Source of the DNA: a virus
DNA: 29,144 nucleotides
Virus record (IMG/VR): IMGVR_UViG_3300009169_000074
Span: 1 to 29,144 of that record
Strand: one strand, 5' to 3'
Positions 7,616 through 14,678 of this stretch are shown here, one piece after another. A program made the position numbers and the translations under genes. Under the pieces are notes generated by a model. It did not search any database, was not told where the DNA came from, and was given only the letters and a program-made list of their open reading frames with translations. Numbering within the stretch: the first letter of the stretch is position 1; each line of letters begins with the position of its first letter.

Positions 7616-8143
7616 TTATTCGTATTCAAAATATGTATAAGCAAACTCCACATCAAATGATGCAAATTCCGAGGTTTGACTATGGTCCAACTGCAAGTCA
7701 CCAATAGTACTTGGCCAAGCATACTTAAGTCTATATTTTATCGAAGTAGTAAAATCTTTAGGATTTAGCAAATATAGCTCTTGATCTCTAAAATACTCAT
7801 TAGGCATTGCGTGTCTATTAGTCTTAGGATTTAAAATCAAGTCTTGCCATTGCAAAAAGATTCTACGGATCTGAGCATTTACATCAACATTAAATGTTAC
7901 TGATAGGTTATTGTATGTTCTTTTACCAGCAAATTTTGCGTCAAATCCCTGCCAAGCAACAATGTTTTCATCTATCGTGCTTGATGGCAGTGTAGCAGTC
8001 TTGATTAGAAATCTAGAACTATCCATTTTTGTTAAAGGAAAATTAGGCTGGTAGTAGAATAAATAACTTCTAGCTCCAGTTTCAAAATTTGTTTTAAAAG
8101 CATCTATATTTAACTCTGATGCTGTAGGCACATTTCCTGCCAT
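7616..8143 (-). CDS. Tail tube protein, gp19-like
   Basis: 175 residues, about the length of T4 gp19 (163). The signature is the tube fold: N-terminal FETGARSYLFYYQPNFP, then SRFLIKTATLPSSTIDE, then YNNLSVTFNVD, and the C-terminal strand EFASFDVEFAYTYFEYE. These match the T4-like virus tube family. Hexamers stack inside the sheath to form the DNA channel. The ATG has an AGGAGG SD eight bases upstream. It directly follows the sheath gene, as in T4 (18-19), with a 26-base hairpin in the gap. Downstream lies the inserted endonuclease gene rather than a head gene. Confidence 0.88.
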   Translation of the reverse strand: MAGNVPTASELNIDAFKTNFETGARSYLFYYQPNFPLTKMDSSRFLIKTATLPSSTIDENIVAWQGFDAKFAGKRTYNNLSVTFNVDVNAQIRRIFLQWQDLILNPKTNRHAMPNEYFRDQELYLLNPKDFTTSIKYRLKYAWPSTIGDLQLDHSQTSEFASFDVEFAYTYFEYE

Positions 8144-8160
8144 TTTAGTCCTCCTGATAA

Positions 8161-8186
8161 GGAGCTAGATCTTTAAATCTAGCTCC
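8161..8186 (-). other. Hairpin between sheath and tube genes
   Basis: Perfect 10-bp arms GGAGCTAGAT / ATCTAGCTCC with a six-base loop. On the minus strand no U-tract follows (next is TTATCAGGAGG, the tube SD), so it is not a classical terminator. It may be an mRNA processing or stabilising element that lets sheath and tube be made in different amounts. On the plus strand it is followed by TAGATGTTTTATTTTA. Confidence 0.5.
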
Positions 8187-8199
8187 TAGATGTTTTATT

Positions 8200-9969
8200 T
8201 TATGCTACTTCTGCGAAAGAAGTTCCAGTTTTTGTTCCAATAAAATGCAGTCTGATGTACGTAATAGCATACACAGGTTTTACAAAGATATCGCATCTTA
8301 GTTCGCCTTTAGCTATTGTTTCTGGTGAATTATTTGTTTCGTCGCACACAAGTCTGAAATCTTCTATAGATCCTAGGCCTTTTGCTGTGTTAAATACAGG
8401 TTCGATGTCAATTAGGAACTGTTGACGTTTAAGAGCAGTATTAGGCTCCTGTAGATAGTACTTAGCAGCATCGGCTACTTTTTGTTCTAGAAGTAAGAAT
8501 GTTAATCTTCCATGAACATATCCAAAGATAGATTCTTTCTGTAACATAGTTTTCTGGGTCCATACATATTTGCCTAGACCAGAAAAGCTTACAATACTGT
8601 TAACATTATGTTTGTATATATCATCTCTTTCAGAAAGAGATGGATTCCATGCCAATCTACGTATACCGGTAAGTTCTGCTCTGTTTAATCCAGCAGGAGC
8701 TAGACCACCAGCTTCTATGCACTTAATATAGATTCCGGCAACATACCCAGATGCGGGTATCCAGCGATACTTATTACTATACTTGTCTTTAATATCTAGC
8801 CAGTTGCCGTAAGCTGCAGCATAGCTTGTGTTAAATTCTGGATATGCAGCATATAGGCCAGTGCTCCAAGTTACTAGATCATCTGCCTCATCACCAAGGT
8901 TATTTACAACACTTGCGCTTGGGCAGTCGGTAATAAACATGCAATCTTTACGGGTTGCACACATCTGAACTGTAGTAGATTTAGTAGTATTATCTTTGTC
9001 ACCATCGATAAATACTCCAATTCTATTGTCTTCAGAATTAGCATATAGATTTACTGCAGCTGTAAAAACTGCGGCCGCAGGGGCTTCATTTCCATCTACA
9101 CCAATTGCAATATTGCTTGTGTTTGTGCCTCCGCCAAGAGTCTGCCAACTAGATGTTGCAAAATTGGTCAGCGCGGTATTCTTATATGATGGGTTAAATG
9201 TTACTCTTATATAGGTAGAATTTTCATTAATTCTATTTTCTACATACATACTTTGTGTAAGATCGTCTACTTTCGCTTCCTCTGTAGATACGTTCCAAGA
9301 TTCAACAAAAGACCAGTTGCTATCTACTGAAGTATCAGCATTCTGTTTACATTCTTGAACAATTACCAAAAATTCTTTAGTTGTTTCTAGTAAAGAGTCT
9401 ACGTTACGAATTGCAGTGTAAGTATCCCAGCTAGCATGTAATTTCTGACGAATTAGGTCATAGTTAGTTTTGTCACATACAGCAACTCTTAGATAGTTAC
9501 CAGACCATCCTCTGTGGGCGGCAATAACATACATCACAAATGGATCTACACAAGCAACTTCATCTGCAAATGCATCAGGATCACTGATGTAACCAACACC
9601 AGTACCTAGTTTATATGCGCTGGCTGAAGTCATTGGTGTAAATGTTGCTGAAGTTCCTACAGTTGCTTTTGTTCCAGAAAATGTTGCCGTAGCGGGCATT
9701 ACTCTTGTACAATAAAGATTATCAGAACTTTTCAGAAATCCTATTGCAGAAAACATATCACAAAAACATGGAGAATATGTGGTTGGTTCTCCAAATGTAG
9801 AAACAAGAGAATTTTCATTGTTAATTAAAATTGTGTCATTTTCCCTACCTTTCCATGTATTTCTAAGAATAATGGCGCCGGTAGTTCCAGATGCAGTTTC
9901 ATTGTACTGTGTTTGGTCCTCTTCAGTCACAGAAATCTGCGGTGAAATTAAGTCTACTAGTTCAGGCAT
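8200..9969 (-). CDS. Contractile tail sheath protein, gp18-like
   Basis: 589 residues, somewhat shorter than T4 gp18 (659). Diagnostic parts are the N-terminal ISPQISVTEEDQTQYNETAS and TTGAIILRNTWKGRENDTIL, a Phe-rich FGEPTTYSPCFCDMFSAIGF segment, and the C-terminal core domain with FVKPVYAITYIRLHFIGTKT. The N- and C-terminal parts form the conserved contractile core, while the middle (about 100-330) is the variable surface domain. The SD is AAAGGAG. The gene leads the tail cluster and is preceded by a leader of about 160 bases after a TATAAATA promoter. Confidence 0.9.
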   Translation of the reverse strand: MPELVDLISPQISVTEEDQTQYNETASGTTGAIILRNTWKGRENDTILINNENSLVSTFGEPTTYSPCFCDMFSAIGFLKSSDNLYCTRVMPATATFSGTKATVGTSATFTPMTSASAYKLGTGVGYISDPDAFADEVACVDPFVMYVIAAHRGWSGNYLRVAVCDKTNYDLIRQKLHASWDTYTAIRNVDSLLETTKEFLVIVQECKQNADTSVDSNWSFVESWNVSTEEAKVDDLTQSMYVENRINENSTYIRVTFNPSYKNTALTNFATSSWQTLGGGTNTSNIAIGVDGNEAPAAAVFTAAVNLYANSEDNRIGVFIDGDKDNTTKSTTVQMCATRKDCMFITDCPSASVVNNLGDEADDLVTWSTGLYAAYPEFNTSYAAAYGNWLDIKDKYSNKYRWIPASGYVAGIYIKCIEAGGLAPAGLNRAELTGIRRLAWNPSLSERDDIYKHNVNSIVSFSGLGKYVWTQKTMLQKESIFGYVHGRLTFLLLEQKVADAAKYYLQEPNTALKRQQFLIDIEPVFNTAKGLGSIEDFRLVCDETNNSPETIAKGELRCDIFVKPVYAITYIRLHFIGTKTGTSFAEVA

Positions 9970-10131
9970 AGTTATCTCCTTTAATTTATATAGATAGAAG
10001 AATCATTCAATCTATATTTAATTCTATATAAACAAGAACAAATTCAAAATTTTGTTTTGGTCTAATGGCTGGGTACTTCGTCGTTTATTTTTCTCGTTAG
10101 TAGCTTTCGTTTGCTTACATCTATTTATATA
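9970..10131 (-). promoter_or_regulatory. Long 5' leader of the sheath transcript
   Basis: AT-rich stretch between the minus-strand TATAAATA and the sheath ATG with no ORF of note. It holds an 8-bp inverted repeat ATATAGAT (9988-9995) / ATCTATAT (10010-10017) adjacent to the SD and a short self-complementary CAAAATTTTG. A leader of this length is longer than those of the other late genes here. Confidence 0.4.
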
Positions 10132-10139
10132 AAAGCACT
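10132..10139 (-). promoter_or_regulatory. Late promoter TATAAATA for sheath/tube genes
   Basis: Exact TATAAATA on the minus strand in the divergent gap, within TATATAAATAG. It lies 20 bases from the plus-strand promoter at 10159. It would drive the tail operon late in infection, as T4 late promoters do. Confidence 0.65.
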
Positions 10140-10158
10140 AACTTTTTTTGTTTTTGAG

Positions 10159-10187
10159 GTCCCTTTTTGCATCAGGCGTGATATAAT
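10159..10187 (+). promoter_or_regulatory. Plus-strand promoter P1 (GTCCCTTTTT / TATAAT)
   Basis: GTCCCTTTTT at 10159-10168 and TATAAT at 10182-10187 (extended as TGATATAAT). The start-to-start distance of 23 bases places GTCCC at the -35 position. Downstream is a short leader with GGAGG and the first plus-strand gene. The same pair recurs at 11431, 14299 and 17624. Confidence 0.75.
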
Positions 10188-10213
10188 GAAACTAAAAACA
10201 TGGAGGCAGCCAA

Positions 10214-10675
10214 ATGGATGATCGCGAAAAATACAGCAAAATCATTGATGCAAGAGTAGAATGGTGCTGCCCTGGTAGACATGGAGTGGTCCGTAATGTT
10301 ACAAAAAGGGAATGGCATGAAGAAATTGGTCCTGCACTTCAATATTTTTACGCCTGCGGAAGAAAAGGCGTATGGGCCACAAAAACGGTAAAAGGCGTAT
10401 TTGATATAGAATTTTGCCATCAAGCGAAAGTTTTTCCGGCGCCTAAAAACCCATGGGAATGGTGCGGTGAAACTATCCTTTTTAAAGACCAGCAGAATGC
10501 AGAAAAAATTAATCTCAAAAAATCTTATGCCTTTAGAATTGGTCAGAAAGTCTCTTTCACCTATAAAAATAAAAATTTTACTGGGCTGATCTTCTCTATA
10601 AATAAAAGAGCTTCTATTGTGGTAGAAAATGACGAATGTGTCTACTACATTCCTTTTGACCAAATACAAAAATAA
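10214..10675 (+). CDS. Hypothetical protein with C-terminal small beta-barrel-like segment
   Basis: 153 residues, not assigned to a known family. The N-terminal part is rich in Cys, His and Trp (VEWCCPGRHG, REWHEEIGPALQYFYACG, PWEWCGE). There is no HExxH motif. The last 50 residues, starting FRIGQKVSFTYKNKNFTGLI and ending YYIPFDQI, look like an SH3/KOW-type barrel often found at the end of small phage DNA- or RNA-associated proteins (inference). The start is set by the SD GGAGG nine bases upstream (GGAGGCAGCCAAATGG). It is the first gene after promoter P1, so probably an immediate early product. A long open frame on the opposite strand is its shadow. Confidence 0.7.
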   Translation: MDDREKYSKIIDARVEWCCPGRHGVVRNVTKREWHEEIGPALQYFYACGRKGVWATKTVKGVFDIEFCHQAKVFPAPKNPWEWCGETILFKDQQNAEKINLKKSYAFRIGQKVSFTYKNKNFTGLIFSINKRASIVVENDECVYYIPFDQIQK

Positions 10676-10684
10676 AGGAGAAAA

Positions 10685-10936
10685 ATGATGAATAGAAAAA
10701 CTTTTATCTCTCTGGTAAAAGAGGCCGAAAATGGCTCAGTGTTCAAAGATGACGAAGATCTCAACGAACTCATGCGCCCCTTTGATGGACTGGCTCTCCA
10801 TAAAGAAAGAAGAATGGTAACAAAAAATGCGGCAATAACCTGCATTAGATATCAAGCCCTTCAGCTTAATGGCAAATGGGATTATGAAGAGCTTGAAAAT
10901 CTTCAGCATTATTTTAAAAGGGTAGATTTAATTTAA
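10685..10936 (+). CDS. Hypothetical small acidic/basic protein
   Basis: 83 residues (82 from the second of two adjacent ATGs at 10688, which has better spacing to AAAGGAG). Two predicted helical regions, FISLVKEAENGSVFKDDEDL and YEELENLQHYFKRVD, surround a segment with ALHKERRMVTKNAAITCIRY. No family recognised. It follows the previous gene by nine bases and is followed by another strong SD, so it is part of the P1 operon. Confidence 0.65.
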   Translation: MMNRKTFISLVKEAENGSVFKDDEDLNELMRPFDGLALHKERRMVTKNAAITCIRYQALQLNGKWDYEELENLQHYFKRVDLI

Positions 10937-10951
10937 AAGGAGGCAGCCAAA

Positions 10952-11215
10952 ATGGTTATCACAAAAGAATGGGTTGATTCTATTGCTCCTAAACATGGAA
11001 GAACTTCGTGATCTGATGATAATTTAGCCAATGCATATGGCGGGTGGAGCGGATTTTATGACAGAAATACAGGAAAAAAAGAAATCCGCGTGCCCAGATG
11101 TACAAGATGTTATCTGCTGGATTCCATCGGATGTCATTCTGAGGACTTATCTTTTGAACCTGTCGTTGATATTTGGCTGCGATATAAGGAGGAAAATGAT
11201 GAAAAGGACTCTTAA
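10952..11215 (+). pseudogene. Zinc-ribbon-like ORF interrupted by an in-frame UGA
   Basis: A strong start signal (AAGGAGGCAGCCAAAATGG) opens a frame MVITKEWVDSIAPKHGRTS that meets TGA at 11009-11011. The same frame then continues for 67 more codons, from SDDNLANAYGGWSGFYDRNT to a TAA at 11213-11215. It includes RCTRCYLLDSIGCH, a CxxC-type zinc knuckle. The continued frame ends with a short overlap into the next gene's start, as real neighbours here do, which argues that the whole 87-codon frame was one gene. UGA is a genuine stop elsewhere in this window, so recoding of all UGA is unlikely. Options: inactivating mutation, sequencing error, or UGA readthrough. Confidence 0.55.
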
Positions 11216-11429
11216 GATTGAGATTGAATGTGGGGATTTTACCTGTGCATCTGTTCCTGACAAATTCTGTAAATGGATAGGATCTACAAAATTTGGGACA
11301 ATTCCTGTATGCATGTTATTTAACCAAGACAATGAATCATATACTGTTCTTGGAGAGATAAACGGATGGGTAAAAAGATGCGACGCGTGCCTCGATTCTG
11401 AAAATAAAAATACATGCATTAAATTTTAA
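11196..11429 (+). CDS. Hypothetical small Cys-rich protein
   Basis: 77 residues from the first ATG, or 76 from 11199, which has better spacing to AAGGAGG. A much longer in-frame opening from 11031 is rejected because it has no SD and overlaps the previous frame. It begins MMKRTLKIEIECGDFTCASV and ends with RCDACLDSENKNTC. Cysteines are spaced as pairs (CGDFTC, CDAC), so metal binding is possible, but no family is recognised. It is the last gene of the P1 unit; promoter P2 begins two bases after its stop. Confidence 0.6.
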   Translation: MMKRTLKIEIECGDFTCASVPDKFCKWIGSTKFGTIPVCMLFNQDNESYTVLGEINGWVKRCDACLDSENKNTCIKF

Positions 11430-11430
11430 A

Positions 11431-11458
11431 GTCCCTTTTTCCTAGATTATGATATAAT
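11431..11458 (+). promoter_or_regulatory. Plus-strand promoter P2 (GTCCCTTTTT / TATAAT)
   Basis: GTCCCTTTTT at 11431-11440 and TATAAT at 11453-11458, again within TGATATAAT. Start-to-start distance is 22 bases, one less than the other three copies. It drives the genes from 11479. Confidence 0.75.
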
Positions 11459-11478
11459 TAAAATACAGGAGGATATCC

Positions 11479-11616
11479 ATGGAAAAAGAAACATGCTTCT
11501 GGTGCGGCAAGGAAGTTAAATGGGTAAATTCTTTAGGATATTGCAGAGAGTGTATGGAATTGCTTATTGCCCAACACCACAAAGAGGCCAAAAATGACAA
11601 AGGTAGTCATTCCTAA
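11479..11616 (+). CDS. 45-residue zinc-finger-like protein
   Basis: Starts MEKETCFWCGKEVKWVNSLG and continues YCRECME. The pattern CxxC-x12-CxxC (C6, C9, C22, C25) is a compact treble-clef/zinc-ribbon arrangement seen in many small phage proteins that bind nucleic acid or host RNA polymerase (inference). The SD is CAGGAGG nine bases before the ATG. It is the first gene after promoter P2 and overlaps the next gene's start by 23 bases. No counterpart is recognised by name. Confidence 0.7.
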   Translation: MEKETCFWCGKEVKWVNSLGYCRECMELLIAQHHKEAKNDKGSHS

Positions 11617-11923
11617 TTACAGATTTTCTAACTGGAGCAGAGGCCAGTCAAAGCCTGGTTCCTGGAAATTTCTGTTTGAATTTGAGGGAAAAGATATTCC
11701 TAATGATATATCTTTAACTCAGAAGGCTAGGGATAACTATGCAAAGAAAAAAGACCCTGTATTTGGGTATGTTAACTTTCGTGGGCTGAGTGAGAAGGAC
11801 ATTATCTCTATTATATCATCAGCAAAGAGAGGAGAAGTTCACTTAGGCTGCACTAGAATGAACTGGTTAAGCTGTTATAAAATAAAAGACCCTAAATTTT
11901 ACGGAGACCAATGTAATGATTAA
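11594..11923 (+). CDS. Hypothetical protein
   Basis: 109 residues, start chosen at the ATG after AAAGAGG because the longer opening at 11567 lies inside the zinc-finger gene and has no SD. The protein starts MTKVVIPNYRFSNWSRGQSK and has a compact alpha/beta look with FGYVNFRGLSEKDIISIISS and a C-terminal RMNWLSCYKIKDPKFYGDQC. No family recognised. Its 3' end overlaps the DHH phosphoesterase gene by eight bases (TAATG-type spacing), so the two are probably coupled. Confidence 0.6.
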   Translation: MTKVVIPNYRFSNWSRGQSKPGSWKFLFEFEGKDIPNDISLTQKARDNYAKKKDPVFGYVNFRGLSEKDIISIISSAKRGEVHLGCTRMNWLSCYKIKDPKFYGDQCND

Positions 11924-12767
11924 ATGTTTTTATCATAGCGCCGACCTGGACGGTATCTGTTCAGCCGCCATTGTCAAATATAAATATCCTGACGTAGAAC
12001 TTTTTCCTATAAACTATGGAGATAAGTTTCCTTGGGCAGATATTAAACTGTCAGACATTGTATTTATGGTAGATTTCGGTTTACAACCCATAGAGGATAT
12101 GGTAAAATTAAAAGAAAGTTGTTATTTAACTTGGATAGATCATCATATTACGGCAATTAAAGAAGCAGAACGGGTAGGTCTTGAACTTCCTGGACTTAGG
12201 ATAGATGGAACTGCTGGATGCGAACTTACATGGCAATATTTATTTCCTAATCTAGATCTTCCTTGGCCTGTGTATTATCTAGGAAGATATGATGTATGGG
12301 ATCATTCTAATAAATGGGTTTTACCATTTCAATATGGTATGCGTCTAAAAAATCTGTCTCCAGATTCAGATAAGTGGGAAATTCTTTTTGACGAATCTCA
12401 CAAAAATCATACAGAATTTCAGTGTAATATAATTGATGACGGGCGACTTATTATTAACTGGGAAACTGTTGAAAATGAAAGAACTGTGTCTTATCTTTCA
12501 TTTGAGACTGTTTTTGAAGGCTTAAGAGCAATTGTCTGTAATGCCCGCGGAGGGTCTACTTTATTTCAATCTAAATACAATGAAGAAAAGCACGATATCA
12601 TGATTAGCTTTGTTTATACTGGCAAAAGCTGGAATTATAGCTTCTATTCAACACAAGATAATGTTCACTGCGGAGAATTAGCGAAAAAGCTAGCTAAGAA
12701 GTATAATAGTACAGGTGGAGGTCATAAAGGCGCGGCTGGAATGAATATAAAAGAATTTATCTTTTAA
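11916..12767 (+). CDS. DHH/DHHA1-family phosphoesterase
   Basis: 283 residues with the full set of DHH motifs: I, HSADLDGICSA (H7, D10, D12); II, MVDFG (D53); III, WIDHH (D75, H76, H77); IV, GRYDVWDH (D126); and the DHHA1 glycine box GGGHKGAAG (267-275). These coordinate two metal ions, usually Mn2+. Family members hydrolyse short oligoribonucleotides, pAp or cyclic dinucleotides, or act as RecJ-like exonucleases. The size is closest to NrnA-like or phage stand-alone forms. In a phage it could recycle nanoRNA or degrade a nucleotide second messenger made by host defence; the sequence does not decide which. It overlaps the upstream gene by eight bases. Confidence 0.85.
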   Translation: MIKCFYHSADLDGICSAAIVKYKYPDVELFPINYGDKFPWADIKLSDIVFMVDFGLQPIEDMVKLKESCYLTWIDHHITAIKEAERVGLELPGLRIDGTAGCELTWQYLFPNLDLPWPVYYLGRYDVWDHSNKWVLPFQYGMRLKNLSPDSDKWEILFDESHKNHTEFQCNIIDDGRLIINWETVENERTVSYLSFETVFEGLRAIVCNARGGSTLFQSKYNEEKHDIMISFVYTGKSWNYSFYSTQDNVHCGELAKKLAKKYNSTGGGHKGAAGMNIKEFIF

Positions 12768-12781
12768 AAGGAGGTCAATAG

Positions 12782-13234
12782 ATGCAGAAACTTAGAGACT
12801 TTTGCGCAATAAACATAATGGAATGGGTTCCTCCAAAGCCACTACCACAAGGAACATATAATAATGTATTTGAGAATGAAGAATTAGGTATTGGATTAAC
12901 TGTAGGATGGAGACATGAAGATGGTACTTTTTATTCCAATAAAGAACTTGAACCTTACACATATTGGAGAACAAAAGATGGAGAAATCGTTAAAGCTCCT
13001 TGGGGAGGGTATCTTACTAAAGGACAATACGGAAAGTGGCAGCCAGATAATATTTATAATGGACAAATATTTTTATTAATTGAGAAGATTAAAGAAACTA
13101 AAAACATTGAGATTTACTTTCATAAAACTTGTGGCCTTGATGATGGAGTTTCTGTAAAAATAGGAAACGGATCATATCACTGGGACAAAAACTTATTTTT
13201 CGCACTAATAGACTCGTATAAGGAGTATAGCTAA
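12782..13234 (+). CDS. Hypothetical protein, possible phage ABA-sandwich type
   Basis: 150 residues after a perfect AAAAGGAGGT SD. N-terminal helix with FCAINIMEWVPPKP, Trp/Tyr-rich centre (EPYTYWRTKDGEIV, APWGGYLTKGQYGKWQPDN), and a C-terminal half with IEIYFHKTCGLDDGVSVKIG and LFFALIDSYKEY. A helix with 'M.W' followed by a Trp-rich sheet and a closing Ala-rich helix is the pattern of the phage ABA sandwich domain, but this is only a resemblance. Part of the P2 operon. Confidence 0.6.
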   Translation: MQKLRDFCAINIMEWVPPKPLPQGTYNNVFENEELGIGLTVGWRHEDGTFYSNKELEPYTYWRTKDGEIVKAPWGGYLTKGQYGKWQPDNIYNGQIFLLIEKIKETKNIEIYFHKTCGLDDGVSVKIGNGSYHWDKNLFFALIDSYKEYS

Positions 13235-13267
13235 AGTTATCAAAATATTAAGAATTTAGGAGATTAA

Positions 13268-13483
13268 ATGGCTGGATATATTGGAAGGGTAAAATTGGAT
13301 AAGGAGACTGTAGAGGATCTTTTATTAATCGAACAAGATGAGCGTTATGATGAATATTATGCGATGAAAATAGATGATGAACTTTATCATGTTTATGGAA
13401 TTAATGGGCCTAGATTTATTACAAGACTTGATAATTATGATTTAAAACGGTATATAGAAAAAGTTCCCAATGGCATACTATAA
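13268..13483 (+). CDS. Hypothetical small acidic protein
   Basis: 71 residues, starting MAGYIGRVKLDKETVEDLLL, with a mixed alpha/beta pattern (YYAMKIDDELYHVYGINGPR). The SD is TTAGGAG. Its last 14 bases overlap the start of the PD-(D/E)XK nuclease gene in another frame, which suggests translational coupling and maybe a functional link with the nuclease. No family recognised. Confidence 0.6.
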   Translation: MAGYIGRVKLDKETVEDLLLIEQDERYDEYYAMKIDDELYHVYGINGPRFITRLDNYDLKRYIEKVPNGIL

Positions 13484-14108
13484 CTCTAAAAAAACAGAAC
13501 TTCCGTCTGTAACTACTCTCATTGGGCGGTATATGAATAAGCCTTATTTAGCATTATGGGCTAGAGATCTTATGAGAGATCATGGCATAGACTTTGAAAA
13601 TGAAACTAGAATTGCGACAAATATTGGTACAATGGCCCATGAAATGATTGAATTTGATTTATTAGGGCTTCCTACAAAGACTTATGTTAATAGAGACTCA
13701 GACCAAGTTAAACATGCCTTAATAGCTTATTCAGCATGGGAAAAATGGAAAGAAATCAATACCATAGACGAAGTCATAGCAACTGAAGCAAAGCTTGTGT
13801 CAGAAGAACATTCTTTTGGTGGAACTATAGATGTTGTGCTAAAAATGAACGACAAAATTACACTTCTAGATTTAAAAACGTCAAAAACAATATCAGTAGA
13901 GTATTTAATTCAAGTAGCTGCATATGGTAAACTATGGAATGAAAACTTTCCAGATAGACCAATTGAAAGATATGAAATTCTGAGAATTGACAAGCATACA
14001 GGTAAATATGACTACGAGGGATGGAGTGAGTTAGAAAAACCATGGAAGATCTTTAGGTGTTTTCTACTTATTGATAAATTGTTAAAAGAAGTTCAAAATA
14101 CTCTTTAA
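13470..14108 (+). CDS. PD-(D/E)XK nuclease, RecB/Cas4-like
   Basis: 212 residues. Core motifs in order: SVTTLIGRYMNKPYLALWAR; GTMAHEMIEF (H57, E58); TEAKLVSEEHSFGGTIDVVL (E106, D121); LLDLKTSK (D134, K136); and YLIQVAAYGKLW (Q148, Y152). This is the RecB-family exonuclease arrangement H...E...D...DxK...QxxxY. It would degrade or resect DNA ends during phage recombination or break down host DNA. The four-Cys iron-sulphur cluster of classical Cas4/AddB is absent, so it is the simpler phage type. The SD is poor and the start overlaps the preceding gene by 14 bases, implying coupling. Confidence 0.8.
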   Translation: MAYYNSKKTELPSVTTLIGRYMNKPYLALWARDLMRDHGIDFENETRIATNIGTMAHEMIEFDLLGLPTKTYVNRDSDQVKHALIAYSAWEKWKEINTIDEVIATEAKLVSEEHSFGGTIDVVLKMNDKITLLDLKTSKTISVEYLIQVAAYGKLWNENFPDRPIERYEILRIDKHTGKYDYEGWSELEKPWKIFRCFLLIDKLLKEVQNTL

Positions 14109-14119
14109 AGGAGAAATAT

Positions 14120-14269
14120 ATGGTTCCGCTCACAAATGCTCTATGTTTAACTGTTAGTTTTGCATCCTTTATGGCATTTTTGCGCTGCGAAAGAAAAGAT
14201 TGGGAAGGTAAATCTATGCTGTTTTATTTTATTGCCCCAATTTGTCTTGCTTTGGGATTGATTCTTTAA
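14120..14269 (+). CDS. 49-residue two-helix membrane protein
   Basis: Starts MVPLTNALCLTVSFASFMAF, then a charged turn LRCERKDWEGKS, then the second hydrophobic helix FYFIAPICLALGLIL. The SD AAAGGAG precedes the ATG by eight bases and overlaps the nuclease stop. A helical hairpin with a charged loop of this size could be a host-membrane-targeting early protein, such as superinfection exclusion or an antiholin-like protein, but there is no direct evidence. It is followed by another GGAG and then promoter P3. Confidence 0.6.
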   Translation: MVPLTNALCLTVSFASFMAFLRCERKDWEGKSMLFYFIAPICLALGLIL

Positions 14270-14298
14270 AGGAGAACGTTGATAGTACAAATTAACAG

Positions 14299-14327
14299 GT
14301 CCCTTTTTTGACCATGTGTGTTATAAT
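14299..14327 (+). promoter_or_regulatory. Plus-strand promoter P3 (GTCCCTTTTT / TATAAT)
   Basis: GTCCCTTTTTT at 14299-14309 and TATAAT at 14322-14327, distance 23 as in P1. Here the extended -10 is GTGTTATAAT. It drives the 14355 gene and the DNA ligase. Confidence 0.75.
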
Positions 14328-14331
14328 AAAC

Positions 14332-14674
14332 TAAAAATCTTTGGAGGCATAAAAATGAGTTATATGCGTGATAATATCAGAGAAGGTAAGTATGACAATA
14401 AACTTCCTTTTATGTCTAGGAGAAAAGACCAGAAAGCGCATGAGGCATATTACAAAGAGGCCAGCCTTCTCAGAGAACTTTTTGTTAATGATCTTGAAAA
14501 AGAATACAACACAGCAAATCTTAAAGGAAAAGATAAAATCTTTGCTTATGCGTGGGAATTAGGTCATGCGCACGGGTTTAGCGAAGTTTTATCGTATTAT
14601 GAAGAAATTTCTGCTCTTGTTGTTGATTTGATGTTAGCAAATCTTCCAGACAATAAATAAAAATCTTTGGAGGC
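14332..14674 (+). repeat. Duplicated 17-base leader TAAAAATCTTTGGAGGC
   Basis: Identical copies at 14332-14348 and 14658-14674, each ending in the SD of a gene (14355 and 14679). The region between them is the first of these genes, so a duplicated translation-start cassette flanks it. Confidence 0.8.
14355..14660 (+). CDS. Hypothetical helical protein
   Basis: 101 residues, start set at the ATG nine bases after TTGGAGG; a longer opening at 14316 overlaps the promoter and is rejected. Begins MSYMRDNIREGKYDNKLPFM, is rich in Lys, Glu, Ala and Tyr, and is almost entirely helical (KAHEAYYKEASLLRELFVND; FAYAWELGHAHGFSEVLSYY). The family is not recognised. The first gene after promoter P3, with the ligase directly behind it. 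Confidence 0.65.
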   Translation: MSYMRDNIREGKYDNKLPFMSRRKDQKAHEAYYKEASLLRELFVNDLEKEYNTANLKGKDKIFAYAWELGHAHGFSEVLSYYEEISALVVDLMLANLPDNK

Positions 14675-14678
14675 CATT

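Noticed and set aside
10172-10669. 165-residue open frame on the minus strand
   Set aside because: It mirrors the 10214-10675 gene, lacks an SD, and runs across promoter P1. The plus-strand gene has a promoter and strong SD.
10952-11215. Genome-wide reassignment of UGA as a sense codon
   Set aside because: Several well-supported genes end naturally at UGA (ligase, HNH, 17677 gene, 23650 gene), and reading through them gives no sensible extension.
11031-11429. 132-residue reading of the small Cys-rich gene from an upstream ATG
   Set aside because: No SD at 11031, and the first 55 codons overlap the better-supported zinc-knuckle frame. The start after AAGGAGG at 11196/11199 is preferred.
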